Notes: generated by a model from the letters alone, not told the origin. A stretch of 64,000 nt of DNA from Skeletonema tropicum (GCA_037178625.1 CM074127.1:1922001-1986000); one strand, 5' to 3'. Shown: positions 53,279 through 63,049, counted from the first letter of the stretch. Numbers and translations are program-made.

Positions 53279-53641
53279 TTCCTTCTTATCTCAACTTTTT
53301 CTTCCAATGATACTTATTATGGTTCGATCATTGGAAGATATCTTCTGCTGGCTTCTGAACGGTATGTTCCAACTTCGAACACATCATTTTTCTGCGGCTG
53401 GGAAGTCACTCAGCTTCCTGAAGCAAGATCAAGAGTGACATATGTAGTATGTAGCAGAAGGACGGCGGACGCGCCAAAAAGATGGGATAGGAGATAGGAT
53501 AAAAAATCGATGGAGATGAAGATGAAGATGATAGGACAATCTGAGAAGAAGTGATAAGATTGCCGTTGCTTGCTCTGTTCACTGTCGCTATTAGCGTAAC
53601 TGATCCACAACATTGCATCAGCAGCAGCGTATATAGTTACA
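53213..53641. promoter_or_regulatory. divergent promoter region with (CAG/CAA)n tract in the leader of the TEX264-like gene
   Basis: At 53235-53280 a run of 'gttgctgctgctg' units reads as CAG/CAA repeats on the minus strand, starting about 20 bp before the ATG at 53212, so it probably lies in the 5' leader. The rest of the 429 bp holds the start region for the divergent gene at 53642. No core promoter motif is obvious. Confidence 0.55.
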
Positions 53642-55441
53642 ATGGATCGTCAATTTTCGGAGCAGCTAGCAAATCTTCAAAGAGCAGCATCCCGCGCTGG
53701 GAGGGATGACGACAACGACAACGACAACAATGGACGTAACCATCAACGAAACGACAACAATTCCAGATTTCCACAACAACAACAATATCGCAGTCGTGAT
53801 GAAGGAGGAGAAAGAAGAGACGATCGCTATTACGATCGCTCTGATTATCAATCCCGTAAACGTGGCAGATATAATAATGATGGTGACAACATGAGAGATG
53901 GTCGAAGAAGTTACGATAATCGGGGAGGAAGATTTTACAATAACGACAGAGGAGATCATCGCTACCATGGCAACAATAATCAATATGAAAATCATGGTGG
54001 TAGAGGTGGGGGGAGTAGGTATGGCAGAGGCGGTGGTAGATGGCGCAATGATGACCGTGGGAGAAATAATTATTATGGAGAGCAGAATAGTTCATCATCG
54101 GGACAATCTACACCTACACCACTGGCAGAGTTGGTTAATAAAGCCAAGAGTAGTTATGACGCATCGCACGCTAATTCGGCAAAGAACGATGCGAAAACTG
54201 CAAAGGAGGGGGGTAAGCGTAGAAGACATATTGCGCTGCTATTCCTAACGATTGATGACTTGCCGCATGAGCACGTGTGGAAAGAGTGGCTCAAATCTTC
54301 TTCTTCGTCGTCTACTGATACTGACGAAGCTAAGACAAAATCATCCGAGGAAGATAACACGATTTCTACGTGCAATGATACGCCAATGGTGAGCGTCTTG
54401 TGTCATGCAAAATTCCCTGACCGTATCAAGAGCGAATGGCTGCGCCAACGTCATTTGCTGCAACGATCACAAAGTACAAGTGACAACAGTCGGCACAAGC
54501 CGGACACTGACGATAGTAATAGCTTACCCAGATTTCATTCTCATCGGCCCGAGTGGGGATCGGTAGAGATTACAAGGGCAATGATTGATTTGATGGAAGA
54601 GGCACTTCGTATTGGCAGCGGCACAGGTGAAAGCACAAATTCTGCAAAATATCTTTCTACTCCTGGTGATGAACTACTCAACAATGATGATTCCAGAGAA
54701 GGAACTAAATCGACAGGACAAGATTGTGAACGAGATATTCCTCCGGTGGATAGGTTCATATTTGTCAGTGAATCATGTCTGCCTGTTGCTACTTTGGAAG
54801 AAGTTGAGATGGCATTATTTGGACCCAAAAATGCAAGTGACTCTTCTGCTTCCCTTTACGATAAAAGTTGGGTAAATGCACGGTCAGCACCCAACAATGG
54901 CTATTCAAGACAGCTGCAATGGGATGCAATCCGTGCCGACAATATCCCTCAGCAATATATTTGGAAGGCAGATCAGTGGATGGTTCTGACTCAACATGAC
55001 GCGGAGGCTGTTGCATCACTTCCAAGTCAGTATTTGAATGGTCGGCAGCTTTGGCCAGCGTTTCGCAAATGCCGCGCTTCGGATGAAATATATTTTCCGA
55101 CGGTGTTGTCCATATTAGGGATTATCAGTAAACCAGATGGAGAAGCGCAGGTCGACGACTTTTCCAAGGGTGAGTCTTGCGCGGGACAAATTCGTAGGCG
55201 TCGGATTACATATTGCGATTGGAGTCTCAGTGCGAAGAACCCTGCATCTTACACCTCTCAAGATTGGAAGGATGTCGTTTCGAAAGCTAGGAGAGAAGGT
55301 TGTCTCTTTGCTAGAAAGTTTGTGTTGCTGTCATCACTTCGTGATGATGCGAAGAAGAATCCAGAAACTGTCAGTAATGACGGTGTAGTATCAGTTGAAG
55401 ACTGGACTACTGTTGTTGTCAAGAAGCAGAAGGCTGGATGA
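53642..55441 (+). CDS. GT14-fold (core-2/I-branching-like) protein with RGG-rich N-terminus
   Basis: The protein has 599 residues. Residues 1 to about 160 are low-complexity and rich in Arg, Gly, Asn, Asp and Tyr, like RNA-binding RGG proteins. From about 195 the pattern of core-2/I-branching (GT14, plant DUF266) proteins appears: HIALLFLTIDDLPHEHVWKE, SVLCHAKFPDRIKSEWL, SVEITRAMIDLMEEAL, DRFIFVSESCLPVATLEEVE, YIWKADQWMVLTQHDAEAV, KCRASDEIYFPTVLSILGI and RRRITYCDWS. There is no signal peptide or membrane anchor, whereas GT14 enzymes are normally Golgi type II proteins. Either the fold is reused in the cytosol/nucleus, or an upstream exon supplies an anchor. Enzyme activity is not shown. Confidence 0.7.
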   Translation: MDRQFSEQLANLQRAASRAGRDDDNDNDNNGRNHQRNDNNSRFPQQQQYRSRDEGGERRDDRYYDRSDYQSRKRGRYNNDGDNMRDGRRSYDNRGGRFYNNDRGDHRYHGNNNQYENHGGRGGGSRYGRGGGRWRNDDRGRNNYYGEQNSSSSGQSTPTPLAELVNKAKSSYDASHANSAKNDAKTAKEGGKRRRHIALLFLTIDDLPHEHVWKEWLKSSSSSSTDTDEAKTKSSEEDNTISTCNDTPMVSVLCHAKFPDRIKSEWLRQRHLLQRSQSTSDNSRHKPDTDDSNSLPRFHSHRPEWGSVEITRAMIDLMEEALRIGSGTGESTNSAKYLSTPGDELLNNDDSREGTKSTGQDCERDIPPVDRFIFVSESCLPVATLEEVEMALFGPKNASDSSASLYDKSWVNARSAPNNGYSRQLQWDAIRADNIPQQYIWKADQWMVLTQHDAEAVASLPSQYLNGRQLWPAFRKCRASDEIYFPTVLSILGIISKPDGEAQVDDFSKGESCAGQIRRRRITYCDWSLSAKNPASYTSQDWKDVVSKARREGCLFARKFVLLSSLRDDAKKNPETVSNDGVVSVEDWTTVVVKKQKAG

Positions 55442-55577
55442 ACTCACCAAAAGAGAGTTTTAGAACCAGGTAGTGGAAACGTTCATAAATTACGGCTATC
55501 TTGTTAATTATCAAGGGGGTTTTATACTAATGAGTATCTAGTGCTCGACTTTAATGCAGGGATCATATATATTTCAG

Positions 55578-56609
55578 TTATGCATATACTTTCAGGTGGC
55601 GCCGCCTCCTTCTCTCCTGCCTTTCCTGCTTTGAATAATAGTTTTCAAGCAGGATAAGCTGACTGCGGACGGCAATTGCATCTACATTGTTGATCCCATA
55701 GTACTGGGTCGCCGTATATGCTTGACTTTCATTTTTTGTGCTTAATTCCACTAACATATTGGATTCATGAATCAACTTGTCAACCTCATGGACGCGTTGA
55801 GAAACAGAGCGAAGCATAAATTCATCGGTTGTTTCTTTTTTGACATCCAACTCTCGAAGACTTGAAGATATATCATCATGCATAGCCGATGTCTTCGGTT
55901 TTGTAAAGGGAGAAGTATCATCACGAGACTCAGGAGTGGGAGTTTTGGTTGGCTGCTCGCCTTGCGCATTCTTGTTTTCTTCTTCCAAAAAACTTACAAT
56001 CATTCCTTTCAATAGCTTACCTTTTTGTTTTCCTTTCACTCTTCTTCTATCTACGGGTGTCGATGGTGTTAAAAGGTCAGGTGTCGATGGTGTCAAAAGG
56101 GAAACATTGAGATGATTCCTGTCATGATTCTCGCCAATTTCAATACTGTGGCTTCGGCCTAGACAAAGACCAAGACTAGAACCAGACGTATCGTCTTCAA
56201 AATTAGAGTCGAACTTTTTTGCAGCCATGCAAAAGGGACACTCGTCAAAATCCACAACATCTGTCACGTCCATAGCACATGAGGCACAGAGCCTTTGCAT
56301 GACGACTTCGATCCCGGTTTCTTCTTGTTGAATCACAGAGACTATGTTAATAGCATCTGATGTGGTATCATTATTTGAGACTATGTTGACATCTGATGGG
56401 GGATCATTATGTTCTTCTGCTCCGATTTGTATCATTGAGAAACTGGTGCTGCTACCATCCTCACCCTCGTCATCATCAAATGTTGTATCTACTATCGAAT
56501 GATGTTCGTGTGCATGAGCCTCGCAATGCATGAGTAGCTTCCGTTCGAAATCGTCATCTCTGCTACCCTGCCAGCTACATTCATCCATCAAATAATTGCT
56601 CTCAAGCAT
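55578..56609 (-). CDS. hypothetical protein with a zinc-ribbon-like CxxC pair
   Basis: The protein has 343 residues, is acidic and contains many Asp/Thr/Ser residues. A CASCAMDVTDVVDFDECPFC segment at about 108-127 has two CxxC pairs that could bind zinc. LLTPSTP is duplicated near residue 170. The C-terminal 110 residues look helical and end in a very basic RQERRRRRHLK stretch. I recognise no family. It converges with the GT14-like gene 137 bp away and is divergent from the MATH gene. Confidence 0.6.
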   Translation of the reverse strand: MLESNYLMDECSWQGSRDDDFERKLLMHCEAHAHEHHSIVDTTFDDDEGEDGSSTSFSMIQIGAEEHNDPPSDVNIVSNNDTTSDAINIVSVIQQEETGIEVVMQRLCASCAMDVTDVVDFDECPFCMAAKKFDSNFEDDTSGSSLGLCLGRSHSIEIGENHDRNHLNVSLLTPSTPDLLTPSTPVDRRRVKGKQKGKLLKGMIVSFLEEENKNAQGEQPTKTPTPESRDDTSPFTKPKTSAMHDDISSSLRELDVKKETTDEFMLRSVSQRVHEVDKLIHESNMLVELSTKNESQAYTATQYYGINNVDAIAVRSQLILLENYYSKQERQERRRRRHLKVYA

Positions 56610-57034
56610 TTTAAAGAAGTTACTTTGTCTTGTGATGGCCCTGTTTCTAATGAGTAGCAGAGTTGCTGTTGGCTACAATATTGTGATTGATATTTGAATG
56701 AGGATACCGTGGATGTCATGGCGGTTATTAGTTTGCGGGATGAAGGAAAATTTGAGTCCAAATTTACTAATTCCCACGTGAACATGACGCGTAGGAATAT
56801 GCTTTTTAGGAAACCTCGCAAATTTGGCACGCGGTGCACCGAACGTTGGATACGCTGAGATGGATGCGATACTTGGCGTTCAACGCCTCTCTTTTTTCAA
56901 AGAGGAGTACCTTTACATCTTTCAAATGGTTGATACCGCGCAGGAAACTACTCATCACTTAACACACTTACCACTTACCACACCACTTACCTTATAGTCA
57001 AATAATTAGTACTACTATCGCTACCAACAGCAAC
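56610..57034. promoter_or_regulatory. divergent promoter region
   Basis: This 425-bp stretch lies between two divergent genes. An 'acacacttaccacttaccac' type short repeat occurs at about 56961-56995, just before the MATH gene. No clear promoter motif is seen. Confidence 0.35.
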
Positions 57035-59053
57035 ATGGACGACTCTGGAGTGGTTGTAACATCACCAGAACAATGGGGCCTATCTCCCTACATGTTTCAC
57101 GAGGATTGGAAAACGTTCTTAATTCACTTCCGTAATTTCTCAGCGCTCCCTACCACGAAGGGTCGCTGTATTGAGTCTCCTACGTTTACATGCAACGATC
57201 AAGAGTGGTCACTGAGCCTCTACCCTGGTGGAGATGATTTCGATTACTCTAACGATGTTGCTCTTCTCTTCTCTGGATCCTGCTGCTACGCTGGAGATGA
57301 GCCTGGGTATGTATCAATTTATCTTAACCATCGATCTAAGGGGAACGCCACTGCTACCTTTGAAGTGAAGATTATCAACAAGTATGGAGATGATATGGAG
57401 ACAAGAAGATCGTCCGACAACCGCCAATTTGACATAAAAAGCAGTAATTCTGGTTGGAGTGATATCATCAAGGTGTCCGATATTTTAGACGAATCGAAAA
57501 ACATCCTCAATAGTAATGGTACACTGACAGTCGCCGTTTCTATGAAGCCGATATCTATGAATTCGACATCAGTGTCAGCTGGTGAGTCAGAGTCTGCTCC
57601 AAAAAAACATGATTCGACTACATTGGATGAAATTCCTGGCGAACCAAGCTGGATGGAGCAGCCGGCTATCGTTGGCACCCTGAACAGCGTTAAGGCTGAT
57701 CTGGTAGATGCCTCCTGCCAAACGGATGACGATGACAATGATGGTCAACCTGATAATTTTGACAACGAAGCTCTCGTATCTACAAACAAAGAAGGAGTCA
57801 TCACATCACCAATTAATGAGGATGTGCAGATCGACCCTGGCAATAGTGACTGTCGAGACGATGATGAGATCAGCAATACGGCAGAGTCATTCAAGGACGA
57901 TGTAATTTCCGTAACCTCACCAGAAATGCGTGGCCTGGCGCCCACCGCGTTTCATGGGGAGTGGGAGTCCTTTTTAATCCACTTTCCCAATTTCGCTGAG
58001 CATTCTACCACTGAGGGCCATCGCCTAGAGTCTCCAGAGTTTGAATGCAACGGTCAAAAGTGGGCTCTGCGTCTTTACCCAGGCGGCAATACTTCTGCTG
58101 CTGATACTCGATACATAGGATTGTATCTCAGCCATCGATCGAGTGGGAATGCTACTGCTACCTTTGAAATAATGATCATCGACAAGTATGGAAATGCTTT
58201 GGAGACAAGAAGATCATCCGACAACCGCCTATTTGATAGCAGCAGGAGTAACTCTGGTTGGAATGATATGATCAAGGTGTCAGATGTCTTGGACGAATCG
58301 AAAAACATTCTTGATAAAAATAGCACCCTGACAGTCGTTGTTTCCATGAAGAGTGCACCGATTCAGGCTAAGAAGGCGCATGCTAAGAAGGCGCAACCTA
58401 TGATTGGTACAGAAAGCGACTTGGTACTCAAGAGGCTTATCGTCAGTTGCTTGCGCAGGAATGAACAATTGATAGAAAATTCTACCATTGGCTCAAGAGG
58501 TGGAGACAAGGTTGTAACGCTACAAAGGGATCCTTCGCTGGCATCTCGAGAAAAACAGCAGCTACCAAAACCACGTGATCCTACTCGTGATCCTCCTGAA
58601 TTGATTTACTCCACTCAGCGGCCTGAAAGGAATAATGTGGAAACCGTACATTTTTCGAGAGACGCCTTGAGTCAACCACCAAGACCGGAAGATGTGCGGT
58701 ATCCTCGCTACTCTCCCAATAGCAACCTTCAACCACCGGCATATGTCTGCACTGCACCTGTTCATCAACCACCCAGGCCAGAAGAGGTGCGGTATCCACG
58801 CTACTCTCCCAATAGCAACCCTCAACCACCGGCATATGTCCACGCTGCACCTGTTCAGAACGACTTTTATTCCTCGCAAAAGTCTTTCTGTTCTTCTCCG
58901 AGTCCATACCATAATGGAGAGTTATCCAGTCAAGCAATGGAAAGACGAAGGTACTATAAGGAAATGATATTGGAGCAACAACTGAAGATCGCACATTCGC
59001 ATGTTCAGCTTGGTCAAGCACAACGTCATATTTACGTGAATAAAATAGATTAA
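57035..59053 (+). CDS. tandem MATH-domain protein with Pro-rich tail
   Basis: The protein has 672 residues. Two similar MATH (TRAF-C-like) domains lie at about 10-170 and 292-445. Each carries a GYVSIYLNHRSKGNATATFE-type strand pair, ETRRSSDNR and SGW.D.IKVSD.LDESKNIL. MATH domains bind short peptides and often recruit substrates to BTB/CUL3 ligases. No BTB domain is present here, and the acidic linker between the domains is about 120 residues. The tail is basic and Pro/Tyr-rich, with an imperfect 31-residue duplication around PPRPEDVRYPRYSP. Strong similarity between the two MATH domains suggests internal duplication. Confidence 0.78.
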   Translation: MDDSGVVVTSPEQWGLSPYMFHEDWKTFLIHFRNFSALPTTKGRCIESPTFTCNDQEWSLSLYPGGDDFDYSNDVALLFSGSCCYAGDEPGYVSIYLNHRSKGNATATFEVKIINKYGDDMETRRSSDNRQFDIKSSNSGWSDIIKVSDILDESKNILNSNGTLTVAVSMKPISMNSTSVSAGESESAPKKHDSTTLDEIPGEPSWMEQPAIVGTLNSVKADLVDASCQTDDDDNDGQPDNFDNEALVSTNKEGVITSPINEDVQIDPGNSDCRDDDEISNTAESFKDDVISVTSPEMRGLAPTAFHGEWESFLIHFPNFAEHSTTEGHRLESPEFECNGQKWALRLYPGGNTSAADTRYIGLYLSHRSSGNATATFEIMIIDKYGNALETRRSSDNRLFDSSRSNSGWNDMIKVSDVLDESKNILDKNSTLTVVVSMKSAPIQAKKAHAKKAQPMIGTESDLVLKRLIVSCLRRNEQLIENSTIGSRGGDKVVTLQRDPSLASREKQQLPKPRDPTRDPPELIYSTQRPERNNVETVHFSRDALSQPPRPEDVRYPRYSPNSNLQPPAYVCTAPVHQPPRPEEVRYPRYSPNSNPQPPAYVHAAPVQNDFYSSQKSFCSSPSPYHNGELSSQAMERRRYYKEMILEQQLKIAHSHVQLGQAQRHIYVNKID

Positions 59054-59161
59054 TCGTGAATAGTTTAGTAATAAAACAGTGTACAAAATTCAACAATTCC
59101 TAAACATGTAGCGCTGAAGACGAAGACGAAATCATCTATATCTGATTTACTTTGTATTCAT

Positions 59162-59896
59162 CTATGTGTTGCCCATCAGTTGAATACCAACAGTTCTTGT
59201 GCGCGGGCCGTCCAGATCCACAAGTAAAACACTCTGCCATTGACCTATTACCATTTTTCCATCTACTACAGGAATGCTCTCAGAACTTCCCAACATCATT
59301 GAAATCAAATGAGAGTGAGCATTTATAGGCTCCTGGTCTCGCCATTTTTGTAACTCGACGTCGTCATCAATATCCCACCCATTGTCACGGCATCGCTGTT
59401 GCTCGTCTTCGCCATCTGGGCGTTGATCAATATCATTGTGTAGATAGCGCACTCCGGCTTGTTTCTTTTCACTTTCGGAACGTTCGTCAGGTGGACAAAT
59501 TTTCAGAAAGAACTCTTCCACATCTCTTGCCAATCTTGATTCAAGCTCGTTTATTGTTAGTGCAGTTGTCGTGTGGCGTGATATGACCGTCAAAACTCCA
59601 TTCTTCATCCCACTAGATTCGATATATGATTCTAGATGTGGAGTCAAATCTTCTACGCTTACAGCTTGTCTTGGAAGTTCTCCCTCATTCATGCCCGATG
59701 GAGTGATAGTGATTGTTTTGTAGGTGCATATCTGCTGTCCGAGTTGAACAGTTTTTGCTGTACCGGCAGCGTCGCGTAGACGAGTGCGTCGAATGCCATT
59801 ATTGCTATAGCTACGATTACCATTGATGAAGGCGGCGATACCGATTGGAACCGCCGCCACCAGTAGGGCAAGGAGTGCTAGGGCGGAGGAAACCAT
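59162..59896 (-). CDS. YjbQ/UPF0047 family protein with N-terminal hydrophobic segment
   Basis: The protein has 244 residues. The family motifs are SRHTTTALTINE (106-117), YLHND (151-155), NAHSHL (192-197), IPVVDGKMVIGQWQSVLL and DLDGPRTR. Bacterial relatives are small beta-barrel proteins with weak reported thiamine-phosphate-synthase-like activity; the true role is uncertain. Unlike the bacterial proteins, a hydrophobic N-terminus (1-24) and a spacer of about 25 residues precede the domain, suggesting an organelle or secretory location. It is divergent from the candidate cell-wall gene. Confidence 0.85.
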   Translation of the reverse strand: MVSSALALLALLVAAVPIGIAAFINGNRSYSNNGIRRTRLRDAAGTAKTVQLGQQICTYKTITITPSGMNEGELPRQAVSVEDLTPHLESYIESSGMKNGVLTVISRHTTTALTINELESRLARDVEEFFLKICPPDERSESEKKQAGVRYLHNDIDQRPDGEDEQQRCRDNGWDIDDDVELQKWRDQEPINAHSHLISMMLGSSESIPVVDGKMVIGQWQSVLLVDLDGPRTRTVGIQLMGNT

Positions 59897-60229
59897 GGTG
59901 AAGCCTTGGTTGCCCTTGGTGAAGCGCCTTTTTGTTGGTGATGATGATGAGAGTGACGAGTGTGAGCGAGGTCCGTCACGGGCCCATGGTCACGGGCACC
60001 AGCGATAACTTCAGCGATTATTTTGCACAGGGATTAGAGGAAAAGATACCTCACCAAATTTGGCAATTCGTTCGTAGGAATTAGTATCGAATTTGATCTG
60101 AATTTTGTTGCCTTTTGAGTGAGAGTGGAAATGTCCATCCCTTCGTGCACCTATTTTGTAACTATGCAACCACAACTTATCTTGAACAGTGCCTCATTGC
60201 GAAAAACAAAAAGTCATTCAAATAATATC

Positions 60230-61777
60230 ATGACAGCGTCGAGAAAGGATGCTCTGAAGGCAGCTGCCGTTGTAGGCTTGGCTTCATTTGTAAGCGGTGA
60301 AGCTAACATTAGAGATGGTGCCGACAATTTCGGTAAGGAGAGGAGCTTGCAATATTACCAACCCGAAGAATCTTGGTATGATATTTCTGATCCAATGCAT
60401 AACCAACCCGTGCATTATGAGCAGCATGTCGTGTATGGAGGTGAGATCATGCCAGAAGCGAAAGCTAGTAAAGAGACGCACGGCAATGATGGAGGAACCA
60501 GTGGGAAAACTGGAAAGACTGATTATGAAGTGGAACCTGGCTTGATGCCGCAGGACTCAGGTAGTTCGAAGACTGCCAAAGCACCTGTAGAAGGCAGCTC
60601 TGTAGAAGGAAGCTCGAAGACTGCCAAAACTCATGTAGAGGAAGAGGCTCCTAGCTGGAGCGGGTGGCATCCAAGTTCGGGAAAAGTTGAGAAGATGCAT
60701 CCAGAGGGGGCATCTCCCATGCTGATTCCAAAAGCTGATAAGATGCATCCAGAGGAAGAAGGCCCCATGCTCATTACAAAAGCTGATAAGATGCATCCAG
60801 AGGAAGAAGTTCCTATGCTCATTACAAAAGCTGATAAGATGCATCCAGAGGAAGAAGGTCCTATGCTCATCCCAAAAGCTGATAAGATGCATTCAGAGGA
60901 AGAAGCTCCTAGCTCGAGCGAGTGGCATCCTTCGGGAAAAGTTGAGAAAGAGTCAGTTACTGAGATAGTCTATCCTACGGAAGCTAGCGGATGGTGGTAT
61001 TCAGACTCAGGAAAAACTGGCAAGTCAAAGTCGGCAAAGGCGAAGTCTGCCAAAACTACCGCCGAGCATACCTCTAGTGAAGATGATGATTGGTGGGCGT
61101 CCAGTGAAGATTGGTGGGGGTCAATGCAAACTACGTCTACTGCAGCTACAATGCCTATTGAGACCACACATATTGCTACCATGCCTGCTGCAAAGGGTGC
61201 AAAGGAAGATGAAGATGATGAGATTACCGGTACTACCAGCACGTGGTGGGCTGTCCCTGACGGATCAAAGACTCAAAAGTCTGGAAAGTCTGCCAAGTCC
61301 GGTAAGAGTAAGAGTGGCAAGACTGCCAAAACTGGAGAAAGTTGGAGTTGGGATTCAACGTGGAGCACTCCATCACCTTGTGGCAAGGCGGAAGATTGCG
61401 ACCATGTTCCAATTCATACCTCTGAAGCTGAAGAACACACTCACTCTGAAGAACACATTGATGAGATAGATGACTCTCCTCCTCCTACTATGAGCCCTGT
61501 CACGCCTCTGGTCCCTGTCACTATGGCACCAGTTGTTGGCCAAAATCGCGCTGTGCCTACAACATCATCGCCGACGACAATTATCCATGCATTAACTTCA
61601 GAAGCAGGATGGTTCCAATCTGGCAAGGAATACGAGACGGAAGAGTTGGCATATAAACGAGAGAGAGTAGAAGGTCTTGCCAAGCAGATGGAATGGAAGA
61701 ATTCGTCATCCAGACCGCAGGTTTACCCATACTTAGCAGTTGGTGCTGCGGCTGGATTGTTCTTTATGTTATGTTGA
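60230..61777 (+). CDS. secreted Lys/Ser- and Trp-rich protein, cingulin/silaffin-like
   Basis: Read from the ATG at 60230 the protein has 515 residues and a good signal peptide (KAAAVVGLASFVSG). An earlier ATG at 60131 would add 33 residues that mask it. Residues about 150-235 hold a 16-residue repeat, ADKMHPEEEGPMLIPK, encoded by a 48-bp minisatellite. Then Lys/Ser/Gly/Ala blocks alternate with Trp-rich acidic blocks (GWWYSDS, DDDWWASSEDWWGS, STWWAVP, SWSWDSTW). The block starting KTQKSGKSAKSGK has five Lys each spaced by two residues (61268-61306), the pentalysine pattern described for silica targeting in Thalassiosira. The C-terminus is hydrophobic (YLAVGAAAGLFFMLC), fitting a membrane or GPI anchor. 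A role in the silica cell wall is inference. Confidence 0.7.
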   Translation: MTASRKDALKAAAVVGLASFVSGEANIRDGADNFGKERSLQYYQPEESWYDISDPMHNQPVHYEQHVVYGGEIMPEAKASKETHGNDGGTSGKTGKTDYEVEPGLMPQDSGSSKTAKAPVEGSSVEGSSKTAKTHVEEEAPSWSGWHPSSGKVEKMHPEGASPMLIPKADKMHPEEEGPMLITKADKMHPEEEVPMLITKADKMHPEEEGPMLIPKADKMHSEEEAPSSSEWHPSGKVEKESVTEIVYPTEASGWWYSDSGKTGKSKSAKAKSAKTTAEHTSSEDDDWWASSEDWWGSMQTTSTAATMPIETTHIATMPAAKGAKEDEDDEITGTTSTWWAVPDGSKTQKSGKSAKSGKSKSGKTAKTGESWSWDSTWSTPSPCGKAEDCDHVPIHTSEAEEHTHSEEHIDEIDDSPPPTMSPVTPLVPVTMAPVVGQNRAVPTTSSPTTIIHALTSEAGWFQSGKEYETEELAYKRERVEGLAKQMEWKNSSSRPQVYPYLAVGAAAGLFFMLC

Positions 61778-61984
61778 ACAAATTAGAGTTAGACAGTGAG
61801 TCAGTGAAGATATATAATTCATAATCACTTAGTTCTTCAAGGAAGCCTATGAGTTACCTTAAGCCACAGTTTTGCAATTATTCTTCATCTTTTAGATTGT
61901 TCACCTATCTCACATTTAATTAACATTATTATGAAGGTTATGGTACCTACTACCTACTTCGAACATTTGATCAATGACTATTCT

Positions 61985-62806
61985 TTACAGCACAGGAAAA
62001 CGAGCCAAGGCAAAACTAGTAAATACTCCCATCAGCAACACAACGAGACCTAACCCATGTGATATCTTGCAAGCTGGCGGGATCAACCCATAATTCTGAA
62101 TAGGAATTAGGTCTGCCTCTGTCACTTCGTACCAACACTGTACAAACCCCTCCTTTTCTTGAATTCCTAGCAAAATCGTGGCCGTGATGAGAAGGTGAAG
62201 AAGTGCCCCAGTATATTTGTGTAGTTCCATCAATGACGGCACTGCAAATCTGCTTGTACCTCCAATCAACCCCCCAAACGCAAATAGACCCACTGCTAGC
62301 TGAAGTATGTACAAACTTATCACAAGAACTCCCACCCAGGAATGCAAGGAGTACAAATTCGCGATGTAACCGCTAACAGCATCGTTATGTGATTTGAACA
62401 CTGCCATCATTGCAACCATTCCTATGAGAAAGCAGGCGAGCCATACGTAGCCATGAATAGCTTTGACGGTACCCCGTCGTTTTGTACCAGCTTCGGAAAT
62501 TCCTCTCGTTGAGGATGTGCCTGATATTCTGAATATTAATGCAGCCAAATTCATTATACTGTATGCGACTATCATGAGCACAGGATGCCAATTGAAAACG
62601 CGCTTGGCATCGCCCTCTGACCATGATACGCCTCCACCTCCCATCGATTCGTTGCTTACCCACAAGCTAACAAGTAGGATAGCAACGGGCGACAGGATCA
62701 GGCTCATTGTTGCTGAAACTGATTGCAATTTTTGAAGAAATCCAGACGACAAGCTGCTGCTCTCGCCTGTTTCTACATCGTGTTGTTCTCCGTCTTCTGA
62801 TGACAT
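61985..62806 (-). CDS. cytochrome b561-type transmembrane electron carrier
   Basis: From the ATG at 62806 the protein has 273 residues; the frame extends upstream to 62920 only via GTG. There are six membrane segments. Histidines suited to bind two haems sit in FNWHPVLMIVAYSIMN, VKAIHGYVWLACFLIG, LYSLHSWVGVLVISLY and LMELHKYTGALLHLLI. Cytochromes b561 pass electrons across vacuolar or plasma membranes, usually from ascorbate to ferric iron or monodehydroascorbate. A charged, Ser-rich N-terminal leader precedes segment 1. It is divergent from the DDRGK1-like gene. Confidence 0.85.
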   Translation of the reverse strand: MSSEDGEQHDVETGESSSLSSGFLQKLQSVSATMSLILSPVAILLVSLWVSNESMGGGGVSWSEGDAKRVFNWHPVLMIVAYSIMNLAALIFRISGTSSTRGISEAGTKRRGTVKAIHGYVWLACFLIGMVAMMAVFKSHNDAVSGYIANLYSLHSWVGVLVISLYILQLAVGLFAFGGLIGGTSRFAVPSLMELHKYTGALLHLLITATILLGIQEKEGFVQCWYEVTEADLIPIQNYGLIPPACKISHGLGLVVLLMGVFTSFALARFPVL

Positions 62807-62926
62807 TGCAGGCTCTTTCGGTGGGATAAATACTAGCTGTAGTTTGGAGTAGCATTCATAGTAGACAGCGGTGCTATCAACTATTGTAGCAACAGTTACA
62901 AAAAACAGTGCGATAGCCACATTTTT

Positions 62927-63000
62927 TCAGTTCGTGACTCGACAGCTATCTATCTTTTTAGTGAGAGTCATGAGATAGTTTGACTCGAGTCACGAACTGA
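62927..63000. repeat. perfect 16-bp inverted repeat between divergent genes
   Basis: The 16-mer 'tcagttcgtgactcga' (62927-62942) is the exact reverse complement of 62985-63000, with a 42-bp spacer. The outer ends carry 'attttt'/'gaaaat' too. It could form a cruciform, bind a dimeric factor, or be a tiny foldback insertion; the sequence alone does not decide. Confidence 0.85.
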
Positions 63001-63049
63001 TGAAAATCTATCAGCGCAAATCTATCACCATCGCCACAACATGCAATCA

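Noticed and set aside
53105..53497. + frame with runs of Leu or Cys
   Set aside because: It reads through the CAG/CAA leader tract of the opposite-strand TEX264-like gene.
62807..62920. N-terminal extension of cytochrome b561
   Set aside because: It would need a GTG start; the first ATG in frame is at 62806. An upstream exon cannot be excluded.
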